Below are positions 47,997 through 56,864 of a stretch of DNA of 64,000 nt, piece by piece. Within the stretch, counting starts at the first letter, position 1. Each line of letters opens with the position of its first letter. The translations under genes and the position numbers were made by a program. The stretch is from NCBI GenBank assembly GCA_026686845.1, contig JAIVEN010000018.1, positions 13,611,001-13,675,000 of the forward strand, in the 5' to 3' direction. The notes beneath the pieces are model-generated. The model was not told where the DNA came from and did no database searches. It saw nothing but the letters and a program-made list of their open reading frames with translations. The DNA is from Adenanthera pavonina. Taxonomy: Eukaryota; Streptophyta; Magnoliopsida; Fabales; Fabaceae.

Positions 47997-49717
47997 TGTT
48001 AGCAAGGCTGACTTCCCAATAGGGGGGGTGAATTGGGAAGATTGAACTTTTTCTGCACAAAGTGAAGTAAGTGAAGATATCACAGTATAGTGAAAAGAAC
48101 GTGTAAAATAGAGCAAGCTGAAAAGTAGAGATAAGGAGAAGAAAACTCAATGATTTATTCTAGGTCGGTCTATCCACTTGACCTACATCCAGTCCCCAAG
48201 ACACCTCTTGAGATTTGTCCACTATACAGCAAGAATTTCAACGGGCTTCTTGCTAAGGCCACAGTACACGAGTATGCTCTGTTTCTGAGCTCTCTCAAAC
48301 TCTCCAAGCACTTACACTACGTGCTTCCCAATCCCCTTGTGAATAACCCTCACAAGTAAATCTATCTTCCAGATGAAGAGTAGATTGATTACAATGAAAT
48401 AACTCTCTTGAAAAGAGTAGATATGAAAGTTTAAGTACAAATAATGAAGTTGAGAGGGTAAAACTTTTTGAGAAAAAGATTCAGCAGAAATTCGGTATTA
48501 ATAAGTTTGATTCGTTACCCACAACTTCAAATGATGTTGTATTTATAGATTTAGGTCTCAAATATCCGTTAGAGACTAAATCTATCCGTTGGGGAAGTTA
48601 TCCAACGGTTATTCTGAAAAACTATCCGTTTACCAACCGCATTTAATGTTTCTGACATACTGAAATTCGAATTTTGGTTGGTCAACAGACGAATTTTGAA
48701 GGAACCGAAGGTTAAAGCTTCCAACGTTAAAATACGAAGTTCGTCTGTCCATAGAGTGAAATTCGAATTTTGAAGCTTATGAAGTATTTTTTCAATGTGA
48801 CATACGAATTTTTAAGAAGAAAGTTTTTCTGTAAATCGTGAACAGTGTTTTCAATTTTCTACAGTACCCTCGAAATTCGAATTTTGGATGCCCAAAATTC
48901 GTCTGTCCATTGAACGTTCAAAGAGGCACAGTAGTTCACTTTCTTCGAAATTCGAATTTTGACGTAGTGAAATTCGTCTGTCAGAGATCAATTTTGAGAC
49001 TTAATTTCCTTTTGATTTCAGATGAACTCTATCATAGTTTCAGACGAATTTCTTTGGTTTTCTCAAATTGCATTTTTTCTGAAATTCGAATTTTGAAACT
49101 GTAAAGTTCGTCTGTCCAAAAAGCTTCTTTCAGACTTATATGAAAATTCGAATGTTGCAAAGTCAAAGTTTGTCTGTCAGAGAGCATTTTTCAAACTCAA
49201 TTTCTTCTTAATTTCAGATGAACTTTAACATAGCTTTAGATGAATTTCTTTGGTTTTCACAAATTGCATTTTGTCTGAAATTCGAATTTTGAAACTGTAA
49301 AGTTTGTCTGTCCAAAAAGGCTTCTTTCAGACTAGATGAAAATTCGAATTTTGAAAAACCAAAATTCGTCTGACAGAGAGACATCTCTTCAGACTTGTTC
49401 AGTTTAATCTCGAAATTCGAATGTCCTAAGGCAAAGTTCGAATTTCCAACTTGACAGTTTAGTTTGAACTTTCAACCTTCGTCTGTTTGTGGGTGTTTTC
49501 CAAATATTTCAAGATTTAACATAAAATCAAAGTTTAAAAATATCTTTTCTTCAAATCAAAATCTTTTACCCAATCATATCAAGAACTAAGACTCTACAAA
49601 AAATCTACCAGCAAATACTCATAAAATCTTCACTTGAGATAGCTTTGATCTCCTTTGATATCTTCAATCCAAGCTTTTGAGTGTTGGTTTAGAATCATCA
49701 AAACTCTTGTTTCAACA
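47997..49717 (-). repeat. 3' LTR of the young SIRE-type element
   Basis: Minus-strand start TGTTGAAACAAGAG and end GCCTTGCTAACA. U3 (about 49500-48655) carries the repeated palindromic motif AAATTCGAATTT. A TATA box follows at 48548-48538, then R/U5. It ends with a 9-base hairpin around a run of seven C (48012-48040). Confidence 0.97.
48655..49500 (-). repeat. U3 array of CpG-centred palindromes and CGTCTGTC motifs
   Basis: Within about 850 bp I count seven exact copies of the self-complementary 12-mer AAATTCGAATTT plus several one-base variants. Most are followed 15-25 bases later by AAATTCGTCTGTC or its near form. The array lies upstream of the TATA box in the transcription direction. The other LTR has the same array at 58838-59683. 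This looks like a multi-copy enhancer/transcription-factor site; the factor is unknown. Confidence 0.85.
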
Positions 49718-49732
49718 TTCTCCCCCTTTTTG
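49718..49732 (-). promoter_or_regulatory. Polypurine tract of the young element
   Basis: The minus strand reads CAAAAAGGGGGAGAA directly before the 3' LTR; same tract as in the old element. Confidence 0.85.
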
Positions 49733-49990
49733 ATGATGACAAAACAACTCACAAACTGGATTAGTACTTGGGTTTGCTTTCACAAGCTCCCCCTCAACAT
49801 ATGCATAAGATATTAAATCAACAGATTAAGTGAAGAGATTTAAGGCAAAAAATATTGCAACAAAGAGATCCATTCATTTAATCAAGAGTTGCTTGTACAG
49901 AAACATATTAATCAAGGTTCAAACACAAAATACAAAACAACACAAAATGCAACAAGATGACTCAAGCCTAATTTCTAAGCAATTCTACAA

Positions 49991-52192
49991 TTATTTCTTC
50001 TTGGACTTGGTCTTCTTGTAGTATTTCCCTTTCCCTTTCCCAGATTGCTCAGCAGAAGGCTTTCCAGTTTGTCCAGACTTCTCCCCCTTTTTGGCATCAT
50101 CAGGAAGGCCAACAAAATCAGCTGGAGGAGGAATCTGAGAGACAGGAATAGCACGAAGTGGCACAGGAGCAAAGGGAATATCAGACTGAACTGGTGCAGG
50201 AGGCTCAGCAGTCTCAGGACTAGAATCTTCATCATCATCAGAGACCACAAGCAGCTCTTGCATTTCCTGTCTGGATAGAGCTAGCCGAGCTCTCTGTTCT
50301 TCTGACAGCCCATAAGCAGCAAGAGAAGGAGAGACTGGTTCAGGAGGAGGAAACATTTCTTCAAGCCTTCTCCTTTGAGCTAGCAGAAGGGCATTGTGAG
50401 CAATAGCAGCAAAGTCAATAACAGGCACAATGCTCCTTTCCTCATTGAGTGCAGCTTGCAGAAATGGTGAAGCAGAAATGGATGCTACTAGCTGCTCAAC
50501 TTGCTCAGACTCTTGGGTGGAAAAGATAGAGTCCTGAGCAACTGCTTCACTCTGCTCAATTGGGCTTGTTTCCTGCAGACCCTCCTCCTCCATGCCATAG
50601 TCCAAGGGTGGACCAGGACTTACCTCATTGCTGGAGGCCTTTAGCGTGCCAGTTGGTTCAGTCTCTTGCATACCAACACCAGGGATAGGAGAATCCAGCT
50701 CAAAAGGACTTGGAGGCACAGGAGATGGAGACAGAGTAGGCTCAGGGATACCAGGCTGAGGTGGAGCTGAAGTGGTAGGAATTGCATTTCTAATCTCTTC
50801 ATAGGCATCAGCCACCACCTTCATATTCACAGCCAACTGATGGATCTGATCTTGTAGATGAGCAAATTTGGTGTTTTGCTCATCCCTAATGCTGAGAATG
50901 AGTGTTGACAGACTGTCAAACAACTCAGTGATCTTTGTTGGCTTGACCCGTGAGGAGGGAGTGGAAGGAGGGTGAGTAGGCCTGGAGGGAGATGGAATAG
51001 GCTGAGAAGACTGAGGTACAGATCTGTTAGGGGCCTCAGAAGTGCCTTCTTGTTGGAAGGAAGCATCAGCAATAAAGAACAAGTCTTCAGATTGTCCTGC
51101 TCCCTTTCCAACCCATCGTCCTTCATACTTTTCAATCCCCATTCTTTGCAGTTCTTCCTCTTTGAATGCCTCAGTGAGTTTTCCTTTCCTCTTTTCAATG
51201 TGCTGAATCCTAGCATGCTGCAGGATTCTTGAAATAATTGCTGCATAGGGGAGTGTGGAATCCTTCCTCTGATCTCTTGCTTTTATCATTCGCTGGAGAA
51301 TGATATGACCCATATTGATCAGCTTCCCACGTATGATGGCAGTCATTACATGAGCCTCTGCCCTTGTTATCAAATTGAAGCTTCCACCTTTATTGAAAAT
51401 GATCCTAGACACAATGTAGTGCAGAATCCTTACTTGTACACTTAGATCTGTGGGCTTCAACAGATTTATTGTGGGCCTATTCTCCCTTCTTCTGAACAAG
51501 GTGTCCAAGATAGTGCTCTCCTTGTAATATAGGAAGGGCTCACCTTCTTCGTCAGCTGTGCTAGCCTCATCCATATAACCAGAGGCTGTGATGTCAACTT
51601 TCAGCCCATCTTGACCTGGAATTTCCAACACCTCATTGAAGGTTTCATCAGCAAGCCAAATGGTCCTTGATCTCAAGGTGACCTCCCATTTCCTTTTCTT
51701 GCTGTTATATTTAAGAGAGGCATACCAAGTCTTCACTACCTCATCATCATATTTTTCAGCAATTTCCAACAGATTTCTATATTTTATCAACCATATTGCA
51801 GCATCAAAGTTGTTGGATATCAGAAATTGTTCCATATTTACACAGTGAGGCTTGATTACCTTTTTGTTGGAAAACTTGGTAGTGTACTCTTCTTGAATCT
51901 CAGGAGTGCCCCACAGTGGTAGTGTAGTCAATTCGAACTCTCCAGATTCAGTACTGGAAGATGCAGAAGAGGTAGCAGCAGGGATAGAAGGTTCAGCACC
52001 TTTTGAAGAGGAGGGTCCAGTTTTCTGAGATTCTGCTTTGGATGAAGATTTCTGGCGTTTAGACGGAGTAGCTTTACTGGGTTCGGCCTTTCTCTTAGAT
52101 TTCTCTCCTTCCTTTGTAGCATATTGAGATTTGACATTCCTCTTTGGATGAGTCACAGCTTTTCCTGTTCCAGGAATTTTGACTCTTGCCAT
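49991..52192 (-). CDS. Envelope-like third ORF (plant transposon protein domain), 733 aa
   Basis: Intact frame starting MARVKIPG, downstream of pol and in the same direction. The N-terminus (1-75) is basic and serine-rich with nuclear-signal-like KSKRK and SKRQK. Residues about 90-340 form the conserved domain seen in many plant element ORFs (WLIKYRNLLEIAEKYDDEVV, TFNEVLEIPGQDGLKVDITA, VQVRILHYIVSRIIF, RGKLINMGHIILQRMIKA). A helical, coiled-coil-like stretch (TKITELFDSL to ADAYEEIRN) and a long proline/acidic region follow. The C-terminus is lysine-rich (KGKYYKKTKSKKK). I see no signal peptide or clear membrane segment, so an envelope role is doubtful; binding to nucleic acid or chromatin would fit the charge pattern better (inference). 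Its intactness next to an old decayed copy suggests selection until recently. Confidence 0.85.
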   Translation of the reverse strand: MARVKIPGTGKAVTHPKRNVKSQYATKEGEKSKRKAEPSKATPSKRQKSSSKAESQKTGPSSSKGAEPSIPAATSSASSSTESGEFELTTLPLWGTPEIQEEYTTKFSNKKVIKPHCVNMEQFLISNNFDAAIWLIKYRNLLEIAEKYDDEVVKTWYASLKYNSKKRKWEVTLRSRTIWLADETFNEVLEIPGQDGLKVDITASGYMDEASTADEEGEPFLYYKESTILDTLFRRRENRPTINLLKPTDLSVQVRILHYIVSRIIFNKGGSFNLITRAEAHVMTAIIRGKLINMGHIILQRMIKARDQRKDSTLPYAAIISRILQHARIQHIEKRKGKLTEAFKEEELQRMGIEKYEGRWVGKGAGQSEDLFFIADASFQQEGTSEAPNRSVPQSSQPIPSPSRPTHPPSTPSSRVKPTKITELFDSLSTLILSIRDEQNTKFAHLQDQIHQLAVNMKVVADAYEEIRNAIPTTSAPPQPGIPEPTLSPSPVPPSPFELDSPIPGVGMQETEPTGTLKASSNEVSPGPPLDYGMEEEGLQETSPIEQSEAVAQDSIFSTQESEQVEQLVASISASPFLQAALNEERSIVPVIDFAAIAHNALLLAQRRRLEEMFPPPEPVSPSLAAYGLSEEQRARLALSRQEMQELLVVSDDDEDSSPETAEPPAPVQSDIPFAPVPLRAIPVSQIPPPADFVGLPDDAKKGEKSGQTGKPSAEQSGKGKGKYYKKTKSKKK

Positions 52193-53187
52193 TTCTCGGT
52201 TGAATGATGCAGAATGTGGTTAAGGATAGGTTTATGGGATGCGATTGGAAGTTTAAACGGTGAAGAATGACGGTTTTTGGACAGGAGTTAAGAGGATTGA
52301 AGAAAGAATCAGAACAGACTTAGAGAGGTTACAAATAGGGTTGCGTCTGTTCTCTGGAGAACCGTCGAATTTAACGTATGTAACCGTCTGACAGACAAAT
52401 TTTGAGGGGTCAAAATTCGAACTTCGGGCAGTTACAAGGTAAACCGTTCAGCAAGGCTTACTGACAGACGAATTTTCATCTAAAAGTTCGTCTGACAGTG
52501 ACTTGAAACAAGCAGTACTCGCACAACAGACGAATTTTGTTTCAACAAAGTTTGAATGTTGAAGTGAGAACAGCATCAACAATCAAAACCACAACCAATA
52601 GACGAATTAAGCATGCAGAGCATCATTTTTCAAGCATTCATCATGAAGAACATGATTCAACAGACAAATTTTGAACTGTAAATTCGAATTTTTCATCTTT
52701 TGTAAAGGTTGTCCAACATTCGTATGTCAAGAAGTGATAATTCGTATAACAATGATGGACAACCATATCTTTGAAAATTTTGTTCTTGAAAATTCGAACT
52801 TCCATATTCAACAGACGAATTTCGAGGCATCAGTGAGAACTGTTCCAAAGTGTAACAGGTCGAAGTTTGTCTGTTGGTCACTTAAAATTCAAATGTTGAC
52901 CACGTTGACTAGTATAAAAACACAGTTTTATGAAACAACATACATTTAACAGCATTTCAAATATAAGCATTATCATTAAGAACTTACAGAATGGATCCAG
53001 AACATAGGTTTTTCGTTGTTTACTTCACTTTCTGGTTGTTCCATTTTGATATGCTCAAATCTTCAAGAGTATAGCAGTTCAGTCTTGTGATGAGCACCTG
53101 CAACTTAAATTAAACATTCTCCGATGCTGAAGTTAGAATTGATTTGTAAGATTTAAAACTCTAAAAAGAGAATTTCATAAGTATAAC
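52193..53187 (-). promoter_or_regulatory. pol-to-third-ORF spacer with U3-type motifs, possible internal promoter
   Basis: No ORF of note. Between 52380 and 52900 there are at least six copies of the U3 motif family (CAGACGAATTTT, AAATTCGTCTG, TTCGAATTTT). AACCCTATTTGT lies at 52342-52331, 139 bases before the start codon. The old element has the same box 140 bases before its own third ORF. The design resembles the U3 and could drive a separate RNA; a splice acceptor for a subgenomic RNA is the alternative. Confidence 0.5.
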
Positions 53188-56100
53188 TTACAATTCATTG
53201 GGATTTACCATTCCCAATTCTCTCCTTATTTTGCAATGCCTGTCTTCTGATAGAGGTTTTGTGAGTATATCAGCAAGTTGATCCTCTGTTGGGATGTATT
53301 CCAGCTTAACTTCTCCTTTTAGAACGTGATCCCTTATGAAGTGATGCCTAACCTCAATATGTTTCGTCCTTGAGTGCATGACAGGATTCTTGGTAATGTT
53401 TATGGCACTTTGATTATCACACATGATTGGTATCTCTTTTATTTTAACCTTTAGATCTTCAATCTGCTGTTTCATCCAGATGACTTGGGCACAACAGCTT
53501 CCAGCTGCAACATACTCAGCTTCTGCAGTGGATAAGGCCACACTATTTTGCTTTTTGCTGAACCATGAAACCAGGGATCCTCCAAGAAACTGACAAGTTC
53601 CACTTGTGCTTTTTCTGTCAGTTTTGGATCCTGCAAAGTCAGCATCAGTGTATCCTTTGAGATCTTCTCCATTACCTTTTGGATACCAAAGACCCATCTG
53701 TGATGTTCCAGTAAGATATCTAAAAATTCTTTTCACAGCTGTTGCATGGGTTTCTTTGGGGCATGATTGAAACCTTGTACACATGCAGACACTGAACATA
53801 ATGTCAGGTCTGCTGGCAGTTAGGTACAGCAGGGATCCAATCATTCTTCTGTACTGAGTAATGTCAAACATCTTCCCATTTTCATCCATGTCCAGTTTGG
53901 TTGCAGTAGCCATAGGTGTTCCCATTGGCTTAGCATTCTCCATTCCAAACTTCTTTAACAGCTCTTTTAGATACTTGGATTGACTGAGAAAGATACCATC
54001 ATTAAGCTGTCTGATTTGCAATCCAAGGAAGAAATTGAGTTCACCCATCATAGACATCTCGAATTCTCCCTGCATTAACTTAGAAAATTCCTTGCAAAGA
54101 GTTTCATTAGTAGCACCGAAAATAATATCATCAACATAGATTTGGCCAATTAGTAAATCTTTATTCTCTTTCCTAGTAAATAAAGTTGTGTCAACTTTGC
54201 CTCTGTTAAACCCTTTCTCAGTCAGAAAATTGCTCAATCTTTCATACCATGCTCTGGGAGCTTGTTTTAATCCATAAAGAGCTTTCTTTAGTTTATAGAC
54301 ATGATTTGGTTTTGTAGAATCCTCAAAACCTGGAGGTTGATCTACATAAACCTCTTCCATGATATATCCATTCAGAAAAGCACTCTTTACATCCATTTGA
54401 TATAGCAAAATATTTTTCATGCATGCATAAGCTAGTAGAATTCTTATAGCTTCTAATCTGGCTACTGGTGCAAAGGTTTCTTCAAAATCAATACCTTCTT
54501 CTTGATTATACCCTTTAGCAACTAACCTAGCTTTATTTCTGATTATAGTTCCAAATTCATCAAGTTTATTTCTGAAAACCCATTTGGTACCAATAACAGG
54601 ATGATTTTTGGGTCTTGGAACTAAATCCCAAACTTGATTTCTTTCAAATTGATTTAATTCATCTTGCATGGCCAAAATCCAGTAATCATCAGTTAAGGCT
54701 TCTTCAGTACATTTGGGTTCAATTTGAGAAATGAAAGCACAGTTGAGCATCTGTTCCCTTAACTGTTTTCTGGTTTTGACTTTCTCTTGAACATTCCCTA
54801 TTACTTGATCAACAGGATGATTCCTTTGATATCTCCAAGCTCTAGGGAGTTCTTGAGATATTTCTTCATTATTTTCATCAAACTCTTGCTCCTGAATATC
54901 TTCCTCTATGTTAACAGATTCAGATATCTTTGGAGGTTCATTTTTACTTTCATCAGAGAGGCCCAGTTTTTCAAAATTGAAATCAAGATCATCCTCATTG
55001 GTAACATGTTTTGAAACAGTTTCATTTTCAATGAAAACCACATGCACGGATTCTTCTATTGCATTTGATCCTTTATTAAAAACTCTATAAGCCTTACTCC
55101 TACTTGAATAGCCTAGAAATATACCTTCATCGAATTTGGCATCAAATTTACCTAGGTTTTGTTTGCCATTGTTGTGAATGAAGCATTTGCACCCGAACAC
55201 ATGGAGGTGTGACAGATTTGGCTTTCTTCCCTTGTACAGCTCATATGGAGTCTTCCCAAGGATAGGTCTGATGTAAGCTCGGTTAATGATGTAACTTACT
55301 GTATTTACAGCATCAGCCCAGAACACTTGAGAGAGCTCCTTCTCATTCAGCATAGCTCTAGCCATCTCTCCAATAGTTCTGTTCTTCCTTTCTACCACTC
55401 CATTTTGTTGAGGAGCTCTTGGTGCTGAGAAGTTGTGGTCAATCCCATGCTCATTGCAGTACTCCAGGAAGTATGCATTTTCAAATTCTCCTCCATGGTC
55501 TGACATGATAGATACAATAGAGATACCTTTCTCATTTTGCACTTTCTTGGCTAAGGTTACAAATGCATCAAAGGTATCACTTTTAGAAGAAAGAAATAAT
55601 GTCCAAGTAAATCTAGAATAATCATCAACAATTACAAGCACATACAGATTACCACCTAGACTCTTTACCCTAGAAGGTCCAATTAAGTCCATATGCAGCA
55701 ATTCAAGTGGTCTCGTTGTGGTAACTATGTTTTTGGATTTGAAGGATGATTTAGTTTGTTTTCCTCTTAGGCACACATCACATTCTTTATCCTTTTCAAA
55801 AGATATTTTTGGTAAACCAGTTACTAGCTCATTTTTAATCAGTTTAGACAGTTGATTCATGTTCACATGAGCTAATCTTCTATGCCATAGCCAACTATCA
55901 TTATTCTGACTGATTAAGCATACAGAATCTAAAGGAGGAAGTTCATCAAGGTCAATAGTGTAGCAGTTACCATCCCTTTGAGCTTTGAGGATTACTCTGT
56001 GATCACTTTTTCTGATGACCAGGCAAAACTTTGAGTCAAACAGCACCCAGTTTCCTTTATCACAAGTCTGACTCACGCTTAGTAAGTTGTGGTTGAGGCC

Positions 56101-56322
56101 AATCACAAACAGCACCTCTTCAATGGATGTTTCAGGATTTTTGCCCACAATGCCAATACCAACAATTTTACCATATTGATCACCTCCAAAGGTCACCTTT
56201 CCTCCTTTCTTGTCTCTAAGGGTGATGAACTTCTCCTTGTCACCAGTCATGTGACTTGAGCAGGCACTGTCCATATACCATTTGTTGCTTTTCTTAGCTT
56301 TGAGACAGATCTGCAAAACAAT
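53188..56322 (-). CDS. pol: Copia pol polyprotein: protease, integrase, reverse transcriptase, RNase H
   Basis: Open frame of about 1,042 residues, counted from the TTG codon at 56316. Protease motif WYMDSACSSHMT at residue 13 (usually DSG, here DSA). Integrase zinc-binding residues H145, H150, C179, C182 and the catalytic triad D210, D273, E309. RT with QMDVKSAFLNG, YGLKQAPRAWY and YVDD at 727-730. RNase H with TDAD (D891), E932, CDNQ (D967) and the tail LADILTKPLS. All expected catalytic residues are present, so the enzyme set looks functional. There is no good ATG at the start: Gag runs into a stop and pol continues in the -1 frame, so expression must use frameshifting, splicing or another route. 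Integrase precedes RT, as in copia. Confidence 0.95.
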   Translation of the reverse strand: MVLQICLKAKKSNKWYMDSACSSHMTGDKEKFITLRDKKGGKVTFGGDQYGKIVGIGIVGKNPETSIEEVLFVIGLNHNLLSVSQTCDKGNWVLFDSKFCLVIRKSDHRVILKAQRDGNCYTIDLDELPPLDSVCLISQNNDSWLWHRRLAHVNMNQLSKLIKNELVTGLPKISFEKDKECDVCLRGKQTKSSFKSKNIVTTTRPLELLHMDLIGPSRVKSLGGNLYVLVIVDDYSRFTWTLFLSSKSDTFDAFVTLAKKVQNEKGISIVSIMSDHGGEFENAYFLEYCNEHGIDHNFSAPRAPQQNGVVERKNRTIGEMARAMLNEKELSQVFWADAVNTVSYIINRAYIRPILGKTPYELYKGRKPNLSHLHVFGCKCFIHNNGKQNLGKFDAKFDEGIFLGYSSRSKAYRVFNKGSNAIEESVHVVFIENETVSKHVTNEDDLDFNFEKLGLSDESKNEPPKISESVNIEEDIQEQEFDENNEEISQELPRAWRYQRNHPVDQVIGNVQEKVKTRKQLREQMLNCAFISQIEPKCTEEALTDDYWILAMQDELNQFERNQVWDLVPRPKNHPVIGTKWVFRNKLDEFGTIIRNKARLVAKGYNQEEGIDFEETFAPVARLEAIRILLAYACMKNILLYQMDVKSAFLNGYIMEEVYVDQPPGFEDSTKPNHVYKLKKALYGLKQAPRAWYERLSNFLTEKGFNRGKVDTTLFTRKENKDLLIGQIYVDDIIFGATNETLCKEFSKLMQGEFEMSMMGELNFFLGLQIRQLNDGIFLSQSKYLKELLKKFGMENAKPMGTPMATATKLDMDENGKMFDITQYRRMIGSLLYLTASRPDIMFSVCMCTRFQSCPKETHATAVKRIFRYLTGTSQMGLWYPKGNGEDLKGYTDADFAGSKTDRKSTSGTCQFLGGSLVSWFSKKQNSVALSTAEAEYVAAGSCCAQVIWMKQQIEDLKVKIKEIPIMCDNQSAINITKNPVMHSRTKHIEVRHHFIRDHVLKGEVKLEYIPTEDQLADILTKPLSEDRHCKIRRELGMVNPNEL

Positions 56323-56324
56323 GT

Positions 56325-56862
56325 TTATGATTTCCTTTTAGGTACCCAAATTTGCTTGGGTCCTTTTTGGTCAGTATATTTTTCCCTAGATGCAAATGCA
56401 ACTTTGGGAACCCATCCAACCTTCCTGCCAAGTCCTTTTTTCCTCAAATCACAAGAATTGGAAATATGTCCCTTTTTGTTACAGAAATGACAGGTAGTGA
56501 AAGGACTGCTAGATTGAGATGCAGGAAGAAAACAGTGCAGGTAATACTTTTGTCTAGCATGCCTTGGTTGATCATATGTTTCAATGTGAGGTGATGCATT
56601 AACTTTCTTTTTATTGTTCTTAGCATGCACAAAATGTCTCATATATTCATTTTGATTTTTCTTCCTAATCTTTTCCTTGACAGCACATGGGTCATAGCCA
56701 AGACCAGCTTTTCCTTGTGATATTCTTTGGCTCCCCATCAAGGCAAACAGCATATCTTTACCTCTAGTGAGTCTAGACATGCTTTTGACTAAGTAATCAT
56801 TAGTTTGTTTAAGTTCAGTGCATGAAGTACAACAAACAGATTCAGCAGTAGGTAAAGAAGTA
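56325..56862 (-). CDS. gag: C-terminal Gag segment with second zinc knuckle
   Basis: This stretch is in the same frame as the upstream Gag and is separated from it only by the TAA at 56865-56867. It includes SMSRLTRGKDMLFALMGSQR, a basic region, and a second CCHC knuckle CHFCNKKGHISNSC. It ends at the stop after WVPKRKS (56325-56327). The old element has the same segment without the separating stop, so the full Gag was originally one protein. In this copy it can only be made by readthrough. Confidence 0.8.
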
Positions 56863-56864
56863 AT

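Noticed and set aside
48655..49500. Heat-shock elements in U3
   Set aside because: The repeats contain TTCGAA, but the GAAnnTTC spacing of a heat-shock element is not met.
56300..56345. Classic X XXY YYZ frameshift heptamer in the young copy
   Set aside because: The overlap reads CCT AAA AGG AAA TCA TAA, with no canonical slippery site; only the old copy has a G AAA AAC candidate.
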